64,000 nucleotides of DNA from Rhizophagus irregularis (GCF_026210795.1 NC_089454.1:248001-312000); one strand, 5' to 3'. Shown: positions 11,876 through 23,660, numbered from the stretch's first letter. The notes: generated by a model from the letters alone, not told the origin. Program-made: numbers and translations.

Positions 11876-12529
11876 ATGGCAGCATTAGTACCTTTTGTCT
11901 CACCGCCACCACCAGTATTCCAATGGACGATTAACGCAGCTAGGCAATTAATCGCGGAACAAAAAAACTTACATCAGCAATTCGAAAGAATTGCAAACCG
12001 TCATCATGTAAATGCATGGACAATAATAGCAAATAGGGTGTTCGTTGCAACGGGATTTGCAGCGACACCCAGGCAATGCCAAACAAAATGGAATGCCCTC
12101 AAACGAGGTTATGAAAACCTCAGTAGGATAATAAATAATAATGATGACGACATTCCTATTATAAGCCCAAATAGTTTCGATAGAGCGTGTTTTGCTGATA
12201 TGAACGATGAATTCTGGTTACAAACCGGTAATTATTATTAATTATTATTTTAAATTAATTTTATTTAGGCAATTCATTCAATTCATTAATATTTTTATTG
12301 GATTTTAGATCTGTTTAGACGAGAGTATCGACGGCAGCATGCTGCGCATGATTGACGTCGATATGAATATAGATTGCGAAGGGAAAGAAGAAGGTCGCGA
12401 TCTAGGTCTCGATCAAGAAGTAGATCAAAAAGTAGAGATAGAAGACGAGATAGAAGTAGAGATAGAAGACGGGACAGAAGTACTAGAGATAGAAGAAGAG
12501 GTAGAAGCAGGTCCCCACATAGAAGATAA
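11876..12529 (+). pseudogene. Myb/SANT-like (trihelix) DNA-binding protein with RS-rich tail, second gene of the hAT element
   Basis: Exon 1 (11876-12227) encodes a trihelix/Myb-like domain: WTINAARQLI at residue 18, WTIIANRV, then GF-ATPRQCQTKWNALKRGYENL, the typical recognition-helix pattern of the Myb_DNA-bind_4 type. An 81-nt GT-AG intron (12228-12308) joins D-LFRREYRRQHAAHD and then, in the same frame, a tail of RS and RD dipeptides ending SPHRR and TAA (12527-12529). One TGA at 12353-12355 breaks the frame; CGA to TGA fits the neighbouring arginines. The ORF starting at ATG 12339 is an out-of-frame shadow of the RS tail. Such a protein could bind the element's ends, as Myb proteins do for PIF/Harbinger elements, but this role is inference. 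An RS tail would suggest nuclear or RNA-linked interactions. Confidence 0.75.
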
Positions 12530-12848
12530 AGATATTATTAAATTTTAATTTTTATTATATTTTTAATCGTATATTTTATTAGTTTAATATTAAATATTAT
12601 AAAATAAATATTTACATATAAAAAATCATATTGTCTTTATTCTTATAAATTGTTTAAATGCCGAAACTCTAATTAAATCATATAGAAAGTATTGCCAAAA
12701 TGCCGAAACAGTTTCGGCAAGTTATGGCAGTTTCGCGATTTTGATAGGTTTTACAGTTTCGGCATTTCTTGATGATTTCGCGAAACTAGTTTCGGCAGTT
12801 TCGCGTACGCCATTCTGCCAAAACCTCTAGTTTCGGCAAGCAACCTTA

Positions 12849-12856
12849 GCTTTGAA
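12849..12856. repeat. Right 8-bp target site duplication of the hAT element
   Basis: GCTTTGAA, identical to 8448-8455. Confidence 0.95.
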
Positions 12857-12998
12857 TCCCTGCAGTGAAATTTTGGTTGATAGCGTAACTTGCCCAACTA
12901 CGTTTACAAGGATATAAAACTCTTGTAAGATATTGTTCACAAGGTGGAAATTCGTCAGTAAGGCTGCTCCAAGCCAATTCTTTGTTTAACATAACATA

Positions 12999-13239
12999 GG
13001 GGCCCCAATCTAGGGGGGGGGAGGACAAAAAATAATACATAAAATACAATACATGACCAGAATTACCATTAATATTGGCTAAAATTTTGACCAAAAGAGT
13101 GAGCAAAAATTTTGGATGATAATTTCGGCCAAGACCTAAAGATTTGTATAATTCCAGCCTAAATTACATGTATTTTTTTTACATAAAAAATCCAAAAACA
13201 GGGGGGTTATGTTAAATGAAAAATTGAATTGGTGCGGCC
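12999..13239. mobile_element. 241-bp TA-flanked MITE in the MULE gene
   Basis: The left end GGGGCCCCAATC and the right end GAATTGGTGCGGCC are imperfect inverted repeats, flanked by TA at 12997-12998 and 13240-13241. The MULE frame breaks here and resumes beyond. Runs of G (9 at 13012) and C-rich complement stand out in this AT-rich setting. TA duplication suggests Tc1/mariner type (inference). Confidence 0.6.
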
Positions 13240-13645
13240 TAAGTGCTTTCCATTCTATTTTAAACTTTTTATAGCATAAAAAATTACGCATTACTAAAAA
13301 TTTAGCACGAAAAAGTTCAAATTGATCATGTAATTTTCCTTTAAATTTTTTTTTAAATTCAAATCTATATGAAAAATACAATAAAAATGCCGTGTTTTTG
13401 AATAATTTTTTTTTACGGCCGTTATTAAAGCCGGATCAGCATCAGAATATAGGCTGTTGGTGTTACGTCACATGAATTTTTTAATTCTTGTAAAACTCAT
13501 GAAAAAGTAGCTTCAGTTTCATCTTCCAAAACAGCTGCTGCTACTATTAAACTTATAAAGTTATTATCAACTATTATAATCAGCATCAATAACATATCAA
13601 ATTGATTAGTTTTTGATGTTGTATCAATAATTACAATATCATGAT

Positions 13646-14691
13646 TATACATGGCCTGGTAAATCATCAGCCAAAAACGTAATTCGTAATTTGAAATACA
13701 TAAATAATTACGTAATTCGTAATTAATTATGTATAACGTAAATAATTACATTTAACATAATTACTGTAAATACTATTGGTAATTAATCACATGATATGTA
13801 AAAAAAAATATGCTGAAACTGATAGTTCAGCAGTTTTACATGTAAAAATGAAAAGAAAATAGCCAAAACTGATAGTTCTGGCAGTTTTACATGTAAAAAT
13901 GAAAAGAAATCTCTGAAACTAATAGTTTTGGCATTTTACATGTAATAATAAAAAGAAAATTGCTGAAACTGATAGTTCTGGCATTTTTACTTGTAAAAAT
14001 GCAAGAAAATTGCTGAAACTGATAGTTTTGGCATTTTTTCTTGTAGAAATGAAAAAAAATGCCGAAACTGATAGTTTCGGTATTTTTACTTGTAGAAATG
14101 AAAAAAAAATGCCAAAACTAATAGTTCCAGCGTTTTCACTTGTAGAAATGAAAAAAAATGCCAAAACTGATAGTTCTGGCATTTTCACTAGTAAAAATGC
14201 AAAAAAAATACTAAAACTGATAATTCTGACGTTTTTACTAGTAAAAATGCAAAAAAATGCCGAAACTGATAGTTCTAACATTTTTACTAGTAAAAATGCA
14301 AAAAAATGCTAAAACTGATAGTTCCAGCATTTTTGCTTGTAGAAATGCAAAAAAAATGCCAAACAGATAGTTCCAGCATTTTTGCTTGTAAAGATGCAAA
14401 AAAAATGCCAAAACTGATAGTTCTGGCGTTTTTACTTGTAGAAATGCAAAAAAAATGCTGAAACAGATGGTTTTGACATTTATATATATAAAAGTGCAAA
14501 AACAATAAAATGCTGATATGACTTTATATAAAAAAAGCACATGACCCATGATCAGCCAATAATATTTACGCTAATTATATATGATATAAATAATTATGTA
14601 TTTACGTATTTTTCAAAAAATCTGGTAATTAATTATCAGGATTACGAATTACGTATTTATACGAAAATAAAAAATTACCAGGCCATGTATA
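13646..14691. mobile_element. 1.05-kb hAT-like element filled with minisatellite, in the MULE gene
   Basis: The ends TATACATGGCCTGGTAA and TTACCAGGCCATGTATA are perfectly inverted and flanked by an 8-bp duplication ATCATGAT (13638-13645, 14692-14699), which is itself palindromic. Between about 13800 and 14480 a unit of roughly 55-60 bp (ACTGATAGTTCTGGCATTTT plus a GTAGAAATGCAAAAA-like part) is repeated about 12 times. The 70-120 codon ORFs in this region on both strands are translated repeat, not genes. Confidence 0.8.
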
Positions 14692-15476
14692 ATCATGATA
14701 TCTTCCATAAGCATTTACTTGGTCAGAAGACATTCAGAATAATGAATTTAATCTTCTTTCGTCAAGATCAAAATGCAGCTTTATAATCCATCTTGGATTA
14801 ATTTCTTTCTTCAAATATAGATCAGTAAGCATTTGATATGCATCATTTTTATTAGGTTTCGCTTGTTTTTTAAATTGCTGAATAGCGTTACTTAAATCCT
14901 TTTTGTTAATTACTTTATCTGAAAACAAGACTACCAGGAGATTGTATTGAGTTGATATGCCCATTTTCCTTTGAATTGTCCAAAATTTAACTTTTTCAAT
15001 CATCTTATCAGTTAATTTTTGATATTTTGGTGCTATTTTACCAACAAGTGGGTTCATATCATGATTGTGTTTACCAATTATACTGTTAATCCAAACACCA
15101 TTTGAAGATTTAGAAAATGCAAGATTAATATGCTAAGAATATCCAATCATTTCAGAATCTCTATTCCTCCTATTTTCCACTAAGATAGTCTTTTGAGTTT
15201 CATGTGTTTGGACATGTGAGCATTCATATGTTCTGTGTCTAGTAATTGTATTATCATTTGGATCTGATATACGCCTTTTTTTACAAAAGCAGAATCCTTG
15301 TTATTTTGCATATTCGTCAAGGTATAACTCAGTAAGTTCCCATGAACTAAATTCTTTTCCTTGATTTAATTCTAATCCATTTTCTTCTTTACTTTCATAT
15401 TCACTTTCATATTCACTATCATTATATTCTTCTTCATGATGATAATTTTCAAAATGATTTCTTACGGTGAAATCTC

Positions 15477-17269
15477 CCTATTTTCTCTGTTATCAATTTA
15501 CAGAGTTGCCACATTGAATAGGCATTCTCATGGTCGAATAAATGAATAAATGAACAAACGAACAATTAAACGAATAAACAAGCAAATAATCAACGACATA
15601 ATTATCAAACAACATACAACAACAAATAACAATAACATACAGCAATAACATTCTTGGTTTACAACATAAATAGCGTTAGTAATATAAAACGTCAAACGAT
15701 ATAAAATAAAATTTAACTTCTCTAAATTTTTCCCAATTTTTATCCACTTTACCTTTAATTTCAAACTTCGATAGCTCTCGCTACGAAGTATTCTATTTAT
15801 TTCAACTTTAAAATTTTGATAATTCTCTTCACGAAAGTGTATATTTTATTCATCTTATGATTATCATTTTATTCAATTATAATTAATTAAGCGAACGTTA
15901 ATTAAAGTTTAGGGCGAACCTATTACCTTTAATTAATATTATACTTTATTAACAAATAATTAATTTTGACATATCCACCGATCCCCAGAATTAGGGTAAA
16001 ATAATTTACATCAAATTTTTTTTAATAAAAAAAGAAATTGAGTTCCACAACTCAAATTACATTATTTTGCATTATCACATGACGTTATCTATCGATATTT
16101 GTAAAAAAAATTTCAAATCAAAAATTGAAAATATGTTATTTCTCTTCGTTAAACCTTTGTTTAGTTTCCATCAACCACCCATCAACTTTCAAGCTTGGTA
16201 AACTAAAAACTTTTTGCAAGCATATGTAGGAAATATTTATAAGTAAATATAACTAGTAGTCAGTTTTTGTTATTTGAAAGATTTTATTTAGTCTTTTCTT
16301 ATAACATTGTATGTGAAAAATTAAAAAAACAAGCGCAATAAAGATTTAACGAGTGTAAATCAAGGTAACTAATTATTTTAATGAAAGAAAACATTTTTCT
16401 CAATTAAAAATGTACATTGCGTCTATTATATTAATAAATCCGCTTCTCATTTTTTTTTTGTAGATTGGATTAGGCGAAGGCGGCAAATTTCATAATGAGA
16501 TTTTTTATGAATTAACTTTATATTTCTTTTAGGTGACTCTTGTACATTTTGTTTTCTTTATTTGTGATTTATGGACAATTTTTTTTTGATTTTTTGACTA
16601 GAGTTTATGCAACTCTTTTATAATCTTTTATTTTTTTTGCGATTTATGGTCAATTCTTTGATTAGTCTTACTGATGGCTATATGAAATTTCTTGAAATCA
16701 AATCTTAATACCAGGATGTAATTGTGAATAAAAAGAAAGTATTGAAAAAAAATTGCTTAGGATTTCGCAAAGTTTTATCAAAAAAAAAGGATAAATTAGA
16801 CCAAATTTTAGACCTAAATCATAATAATTTTGATCAAAATGGGTAGGTGCTTTAGTATATTACAATTGTAAGACTGGTGGATATACACCTTGAATAACAA
16901 TATATTTAAAATTTTCGGTTGCCAATGTATATTATTTTTTCCACTCATAAGATCTTTGCTGCTTGAATGTTGATATTTGAAAATAACAGTTTTTACGCGA
17001 TAAAAAAATCAGTATATAAAAGATCTAACTTATTTTAGCATAAACATATTAAACTTTAATTGCAACGATTCAGATAATAATTTATTTTAAAAATACAATC
17101 CTGTTTATTGGCTCATAAATTTTGGGTCGCGCACATACGATTATTTGAAAGAAATTATAGATATAATTTTAATACAAAATAGAAACTATATACAAAATGT
17201 TATTGTCAGTTGACAGATAAAGTTTATACTCTAAGGTTTATTGTATTAGAACAAGTCTGTTAAGAAATA
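15477..17269. other. AT-rich intergenic region, no gene seen
   Basis: A run of degenerate GAATAAAC/GAACAAAC tetranucleotide-like repeats lies at 15535-15600. At 16455-16540 two TTTTTGTAG/TTCTTTTAG acceptor-like motifs flank a short block, resembling one isolated unit of the microexon arrays. Nothing else can be supported. Confidence 0.4.
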
Positions 17270-19471
17270 TCATTTATAGTATAATAAAGTCTTTGATTCT
17301 CAAATTCAAGAATTTGAATTATTGCAGATTTTCGATCCATACCATTACTCCCATCTCTCAAAGTCTTGCGAAAAAATTGTGACACCTGTTAGTGATTTTT
17401 CTTTTCTACTGGCGCACATAAGAAAGCTTTTAAACCCCATTCTTTTGTTTTTTCCATGAATTCATGAACATGATAGACAAGAACATGAAAATATGGTGTA
17501 AGATCATTTGGTCGGTATAAACCCTGAACAAAGTTTTCATCATTGGGAGTTCCAATAGATGGTGTAAGAAATAACCTTAACCAATATTCTGCATTTTTCT
17601 TAAATGTTTCAGAATCAGTAGCTGGGTTACGCATAGCTACATACAACTCATGGAACTCATCCCATAATCTTCTAATTATCTTTACTCGTGATAGTGGTAA
17701 CACTTTACCAAGATCAAAAAATTGCAGCACTTTTAATTTGTGTCCACCTACTAGTGATGTAAAATTCCGGGTTTTTGATTCTCTTTCTTGCCAAAATTGA
17801 AACTTCACTTTGATCCTGTTCATTTCTTTAACAATAATTTCTCTTGCAATATCATTAAAATATCCATTTTCTGTAATTTTGTGCAAAACTAGACTCCAGA
17901 GCTGATCAGTTATTCGCAACAATACATGAAGCTCATCAGGGATCTAATGATCTAACGAGATCATATCAAATAATGGCATTGAATGATGACCATCATATGT
18001 ATTGCAGTTTGCTTTTAATTCGCTCATTTCCTTTGATATAGACCATTGTTTACCAAGATCTGCAACTTGTTTCTTTGATATGCCACACCAAGGGCAAAAA
18101 AACTGGCTATTTGCGGAATTAAAACCCAAACAGCAGATGGAAAGAAATTTCCAATCAGAACTAAAATATAGATTAATAATCCAATTAACCCCTATAATGT
18201 TTATTCCAATCTCTGATAATTTACGTAACTCAGTTCGAAGTAAAGACAGTGCAACACTCAACGAATCATAATTTTCACATCCAGGATATAGTACAAGTGT
18301 ATGGTGATGATCGGGTCTGTGTAGGTTGGTTATATCATCCATAATTGCAAAGGTAACCATGACGTGTTTTACCTTCCTACCTACATTTCTACTGTCTCCA
18401 GAAATTTTCAGATAAATAATTGGTCGTTGAAGATCAAGAATTTTTCTTTCTACTAAGCTTGGTACTATAAATCTTAATATATCTTTTATACTTCTTTGAC
18501 CACCCTTACCAATTGAAGTAATTACCTCTTTAACTACTTCTGGATCAAATATATCAGGATTTTCATTTAAATCTAAATTGTTACATGATGGCATATTAAT
18601 TGTGGTAATTTTGATCCTATTTCTCATTTCTTTATTGATTTGCATTCGCTGATCAGAAATTGCCCATTCCCGTGGTAATTCACTTTCAATCGCAGCTAGA
18701 TCTCTATACATATTTCGTGAAATTTGTCCTTTATCAATTGCCATTACAATTGCTTCATTTTTTTGTTTTTTCGCTGTTGTGTTTTCATCCCAATTTTTAC
18801 TTTAAATCTGTGATCTTTTACAGAAAATTGAATTTTTTCTAGAATGGACTGATCTTCAGGGTTATAGTATAATTTTGACATATTTGTAAAGTCATTTAAC
18901 GTCTGCTTGGTAACAGTTTTGGCTTTTTTAATAAGAGTGGAACGTGAAATATTATCTACTGACTTTAAGGAACGCTTTTTTACTTTCTTACGATTTTGTT
19001 GTACAAACTTCAAGTGAAGGCCAAATAAAAATACCCCTGAGATTTGTGTATTACTTTCTGGATTAATGTTCTTTAACATTAAGTAGTAAAGTTTATTAAT
19101 TTTCTCAAGCTTAAGAACATTTACAACAACTAATCAAATTATACTTACATTACAAAGTAATGTAGCTGCATCAGAAGGAAATTTGTTTGAAGTAACTTAT
19201 TGGAAAAATTAATACCAAATTCTACTTGATACATTGGCTTATCGTTAATATAGATTATCGTACATTGAACTGGACACATGTTCTGATTCCAACTTGTTTG
19301 AACTATATACCCATGCGGAATTGGATATTGGTTAGGCTTTTTAGTTTGACATAATATATACTCCCTTGGGTATATCCCTTCTTTCACTATTTTATAGTAA
19401 AAAGTACGCTTATTGTTCTTCCATTTGATGTTTAAATTTTCAGGATAGTCTGAAATTTCTTTTCCTTCCAT
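17270..19471 (-). pseudogene. DDE-like transposase relic with CPWC zinc motif
   Basis: Blocks in order: MEGKEISDYPENL...CPVQCTI (19471), a frameshift near 19190, an intron with acceptor at about 19069, a basic linker (RKKVKKRSLKS), a frameshift in an A-run near 18760, then the core. The core has YLKISGDSRNVGRKVKH (candidate first Asp), FSSDWKFLSICCLG (second Asp), FFCPWCGISKKQ (zinc-binding insert) and IPDELHVLLRI (candidate Glu). Two nonsense codons occur in frame: TAG at 17944-17946 (LDHWIPDEL expected) and TAA at 17389-17391. After the second, QVSQFFRKTLRDG...LYYTI continues to TAA at 17270. The arrangement resembles Tnp2-type CMC transposases; I recognise it as a family repeated in this fungal group but cannot name it more exactly. 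Confidence 0.65.
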
Positions 19472-19499
19472 TGTACATTTATTTGTGTAATTTCGGGAT

Positions 19500-20110
19500 A
19501 ACTATTATTTTTTCACTGCATTAATTATCACGTATTAAATGACGCGTATACTGTATGATATTTATTTATACTGTGCAAGTTCGTGACAAATAGAGTCACG
19601 TTCTAAAACGTCATACTATATAAATAAGTCAATGATCCTATGCACAATAAACGCTGATTATTTCTATTTTTAGAAAAATACCTGATGGTTGGATCTATTT
19701 ATATATTTTTTATATTTTTGATGAACTTTCTGATAAACCGGTGATTTTCGTTAAGAAAATAATTTCTTTTTTTTTTAAATATTTTTAAAAAAAATATAAT
19801 ATTAAAAAAAATGAATTTTTTACATTTATTATTAAAATATTAAAAAACAAATATCCTTTTTCTTTCTTCGGAAATAATTCATGAACTAAGTCTAATTTTT
19901 TTTCATTTTCATTTTATTTATTAAACTAAACTAATTTTATTTTATTTTATTTTATTTTTTAGGTTTTTGTTGCTTAGACTTACTGTTCTAGATATTCAGG
20001 AGCGGGAAGTTTTTTTAACATTTTATAAGAACAGCATGGACCAAATACGTAGATAAAAGAGTACTTTACAGAAACCTTGAAAATTTGAGCGATGTTGAAT
20101 TGATATGGAT
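19500..20110. other. AT-rich spacer, no gene seen
   Basis: Long A/T runs and TTTTATTTTATTTTATTTTA near 19935. No ORF with protein-like composition. Confidence 0.4.
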
Positions 20111-20119
20111 ACGATATAA

Positions 20120-20775
20120 ATTTCATGTCATAATGGTATCAATTTCCGTGATGATATTGTTATAATGTTGATTCGATATCGTTACTTCATCACCATAATT
20201 TATCGCGAAAATATCGTGGCGATATCTATTTAAAAGAATATCAAATCGGCACAGTCTTGATATCATTACGATGTCAGTAATTTCAAAAAAAAAGATGTAG
20301 TATTTTCGATATTGATTTGATATCGTCACTTCATCACCATAATTTATCGCGAAAATATCGGGACAACATTTATTTAAAAGAATATCTGATCGGTATAGTC
20401 TTGATATCGTTACGATATTGTTAATTTCAGGGAGAAAAAAGATGTATTTACGATATTGATATGATATCGTCACATTATCACCATAATTTATCGCGAAAAT
20501 ATCGTGACGATATCTATTCAAAAGAATATCAAATCGGCACAGTCTTGATATCATTACGATGTCAGTAATTTCAAAAAAAAAAGATGTAGTATTTGCGATA
20601 TTGATTTGATATCGTCACTTCATCCCCCAATTTATCGCCGAGATATCATGACAATATCTATTCAAAAATATCTAATCGGCACAGTCTTGATATCATTACG
20701 ATGTCGGTAATTTCAAATAAAAAAAAAAAGTATTTACGATATTGATTTGATATTGTCACTTCATTGCCGCAACTC
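20120..20775. repeat. GATATCG-rich satellite, about 143-bp period, five copies
   Basis: Copies carry TGATATCGTCACTTCATC, ATTTATCGCGAAAATATCG and AAATCGGCACAGTCTTGATA, beginning near 20177, 20323, 20462, 20607 and 20750. The 143-codon minus-strand ORF over this block is translated repeat. GATATCG-rich repeats of a different period occur at 43.2-43.8 kb and singly near 41260. Confidence 0.85.
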
Positions 20776-20779
20776 ATTT

Positions 20780-21480
20780 GTGGTATCGCAACTCATCCGC
20801 AATACCGTAAATATTAAACTTTATTTTTTTACAAATTAATAAAAAACTTTTAAATGTATAACGTGCTGTCATATTAATAAAATAAAATTCTGATATTTTA
20901 TGCGATTTTGAGAAGCTATTACTGATAGAGTTGCGTTTTACCTTCTAATTTTAACATTGCATCCTTAAAACATACGAATATCGTCAAAAAATCTATGATT
21001 TCTCAATATTGATTTTATTTGTGATTATCTAGAATTCAATTAAGTAATATTTTTAAGTAATATACATTAGTTATCTCAAAAAGTAACTTCTTCTTAATAG
21101 ACTTAGAGAATACAATGTTGCAAAGCATCTTTTAACGCCAGATTGAGCTTGTGCATTCATACACCGTCATCCACCTTGTCTCCACGTACGATTTTAGACC
21201 TCCTCCTTGTATATTTTTTAATTGAATAGCGCTTTAAGTAATGCCGCGCCTATAGCCGAATTTTTGAAAAATCTTGTGAGATTACATTTGCGCATTTAAT
21301 CATGTCAGAACTGATTAAATTAACGCAGCGCGCAATGCACCGTATATCGAGAATTGATGGATGATTTTGAGAGATAATTCGGCGGTGTGGTCCCATAGAG
21401 CTGATAAAATGATCATGTGAATCTTAGAATAGATAACAAATAGAAGAAACAAAATTAAAATCAGAATATTAATAAAGAAA
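20780..21480. other. Intergenic, no gene seen
   Basis: AT-rich; the 5' part still has GATAT-like fragments. No coding sequence is supported. Confidence 0.4.
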
Positions 21481-21489
21481 TAATAATGA

Positions 21490-21735
21490 AATTTACCAAT
21501 CGTACAATTAGTTTCCTTAGCTAATTCATTATAGATTCGTAAATTTACACGAGCCAATTCAGCTTGTAATAACGTTCCACTTAAAATTTGTCGAGTTGGT
21601 AGTAGGTTGTACGCTGGTTGTAAAGTTTTAATCATATCAATAAACCAAGGTTTTCAATAACACTAAATGGGATGCTACTCAATACTCATATCAAAAGCTT
21701 TAGTAACCGAACGGTCAATAGCATCAAAATATCTC
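21490..21735 (-). pseudogene. hAT transposase fragment
   Basis: The reading KRYFDAIDRSVTKAFDMS, then after a frameshift PWFIDMIKTLQPAYNLLPTRQILS and LLQAELARVN...ELAKETNCTI, matches the block just before the intron of the hAT transposase at 8964 (FINFIKKLNAGYNTPTREVL...LAQVNFKV). Sequence beyond it has no clear homologous exon. This is a short relic of another hAT copy. Confidence 0.6.
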
Positions 21736-21739
21736 TTTT

Positions 21740-22285
21740 CCAATTTGTTGTTTTTTTTTGTTAAAATTTTGAATTGATGTATGTTCGTAATTTTGTCTTT
21801 GCTTTTATTTGGTGATTACCTCCAGTTTAATTAATCACGATATTGCAAATTAACTGTGATTAATTATGGTATTGCGGAATAATTGTAACGTTGCAGAATA
21901 AATGCGGTTGCGAAATTGCGAAAATTTAGACATCATAATTCGTAATGTTCGCAATATCATAACCGTCATCCTTAATTATAACAAAAAAAAAATTAATTTG
22001 CAAAAAATTAGACTTTTGTTTATTTTATTACTAAAAGCATCATGTGGTATATTACAAAATTTCCTTGAATATTGAACTTCACGTGATACAAACCTACAAT
22101 TAATCAAAAAAAATCTTGATATCGCTAATATCGAAGCGGTATATCACGAAGACATCCCCATGGTTTTTTTTTTGCTTTCCCTCCTACGTTCAAAAAAGAT
22201 TTTTCAGAAAAATTATAGATATTAAAAAATTGTTACGATGTGAAAACTGATAATTCCACGTGTATAAATATATATAATAATAAAA
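21740..22285. other. Spacer, no gene seen
   Basis: Contains repeated short phrases about GATTAAT and ATTGCGGAAT/ATTGCGAAAA near 21830-21960; no ORF of note. Confidence 0.35.
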
Positions 22286-22289
22286 ACAT

Positions 22290-23660
22290 ATAATACACAA
22301 TATACCTTATTTCGCAATCGTGATTTTCTTTCATCATTACTACTCTCTTCATTATCAACGGAACGTCAGCGCCTATGTAATAGCGAGATAAGTCCAATGA
22401 TCTTGCAACATTTATTTTTTCAGCTACGAGCTGTCTTATCGTCTTTTTTTTAATTAAACATATAATCCAACAACATTTCGAAGAGCTTTTTTCATTTCTT
22501 CAGGTAATTCATTTGAAACACACGTTAACCACTGACGAAATATAGCCAAAACTTCAAGGGGAAGATTGCGAAAATTAGCGCCAATACTACTACTATTTTG
22601 ATACGCGCTACCTATATTCGGCCACAATTCACTCCTCTTAAATTCCTAGCAGAATGGTCAAGATGCTGTACGAAGAAATAATGCTCTTAATTCAACGTAT
22701 ATGATGTTTGATCCCCATTTGGGAGGGAACTATAACGTTGCTTTCTAATAATTCGCTCATCTATTTCTGACTTTATTCACTAGATCTTTGCTCTTGGGAA
22801 GGACTTCTGGGTAGTGACGGTCTTTAACAAAGTAACTCCAATTATTAATTAATAGTAGTTGTTCAAATTCGTCTCTATAATAAAAATTAAAATAGGTTCG
22901 AAATATATGAATTATAAATATTACAGATTTATTATAATGATACGTAAATATATTTACCTTGGGAGTATGTGTTTGTGCATTTTCCAAACGCGGAGAACAA
23001 TATGGAGAACTAGCCGGAGAAGATTCTATCGGAGTTGTTGATAATATAGGACTTTGGCTTTTCTTATATTGCCTTCCGGCAACCATATTGACGTATTCAG
23101 GAAAACAAGCCCAAACCGACTACTTAATTGCAAGATGATCTGACGCTTTACTCGTTATGTTCTCAATTCTTTCTTTTTTAACATTTCGTCTACAATTATT
23201 AGATAGATATCGAGGTAAGTGAATTATTCATATCATAAAAAGAAAGAATACTGAATATCAACTATAAGTCACCTATTTCTTCTTGACCAATTTGAGGCGA
23301 TGATAGACGATAGAGCGATGATTGAGGTAGCGGCGACGATTGATACTCTTATAGCTATTGAGGTGTTGCGACCATTAAGGTTGAGATTGTTGAAGTTGTT
23401 GCGACCATTGAAGGTTGTTGAGGTTGTTGAGGTTGTTGAGGCCATTGAGATTGAGGTGGTTGCGGCCATTGAAATTGTTGAGGTTGAGATTGTTGAAATT
23501 GTTGAGGTTGTCGCGGCCACTGAAATAGAGTTTGGGGTTGAGATTGTTGCGGTTGTTGAGACTGAGGTTGTTGATATTGCGGTTGCGATGGCTGCCAATG
23601 TTTAATAAGCGAGCCTTTTTTACGAATTCCTTGTTCTTTATCAAAATCTTGAAAAGACAT
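22290..23660 (-). pseudogene. P/Q-rich multi-exon gene family, copy A (decayed)
   Basis: The start MSFQDFDKEQGIRKKGSLIKHW at 23660 matches the start of copy C at 29032 (MSSQDRNK...SLIKH). It is followed by about 70 residues of Q/P/W repeats. After a frameshift the exon ends QIGQEEIG before GT, as in copy C (LLSDEEIG). A second exon (about 23090-22958) reads GRQYKKSQSPILSTTPIESSP...THTPK and ends in AAG-GTAAAT. Further on come DEFEQLLLINNWSYFVKDRHYPEVLP, VELRALFLRTAS (shared ELK/RxLFLRT motif) and IGANFRNLPLEVLAIFRQWL...EMKKALRNVVGLYV. Several stops and shifts separate these pieces. Function unknown; low-complexity P/Q tracts suggest a disordered N-terminal half. Confidence 0.55.

Larger units (their letters stand above)
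8456..12848 (+). mobile_element. 4.4-kb hAT element with BED-transposase and a second Myb/RS gene
   Basis: The ends TAAGGTTGCTTGCC... and ...GGCAAGCAACCTTA are inverted and flanked by the perfect duplication GCTTTGAA. The outer 200 bp on each side repeat the motif GCCGAAAC many times, as hAT subterminal binding sites do. Inside are two plus-strand genes: a BED-finger hAT transposase (8964-11262) and a Myb/SANT-like gene with an RS tail (11876-12529). Both have few lesions, so it is a fairly young but now probably inactive copy. The two 244-bp MITEs at 60.5-61.0 kb share its termini and could be moved by this family. Confidence 0.92.
4398..15476 (-). pseudogene. MULE transposase gene (FAR1-type), broken by four insertions
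   Basis: One gene can be followed through five blocks. 15476-14700: acidic N-terminus, then a FAR1/WRKY-GCM1-like zinc finger (SSWELTELYLDEYAK, later YECSH) and the NHDMNP helix-rich part. 13645-13240: the MULE catalytic core, IIDTTSKTNQFDML, and further on YSDADPALITA after a frameshift, with a chain like KLHDQFELFRAKF. 12998-12857: FPPCEQYLTRVLYPCKRSWA...FTAGIQS. 8447-7210: T-stop-RVE (expected TQRVE), then a block ending YLTPQIFQKQRDQMA, an intron near 7850-7935, and a SWIM finger (HLCICL..INRGIICRYFF, final His replaced by Tyr). 4624-4398: zinc knuckle C-x2-C-x4-H-x4-C and the stop. The protein would cut and paste a Mutator-like element. It has several nonsense codons (for example 7982-7984, 8442-8444) and frameshifts, so it is inactive. 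The N-terminal start was not found. Confidence 0.75.

Noticed and set aside
12339-12548. 69-codon acidic ORF
   Set aside because: Out-of-frame reading of the RS tail; the spliced frame continues the Myb-like exon.
13919-14549. Overlapping 70-120 codon ORFs on both strands
   Set aside because: They are translations of the 55-60-bp minisatellite; every frame shows the same repeated phrase.
20123-20554. 143-codon minus-strand ORF
   Set aside because: It is three translated units of the 143-bp GATATCG satellite.
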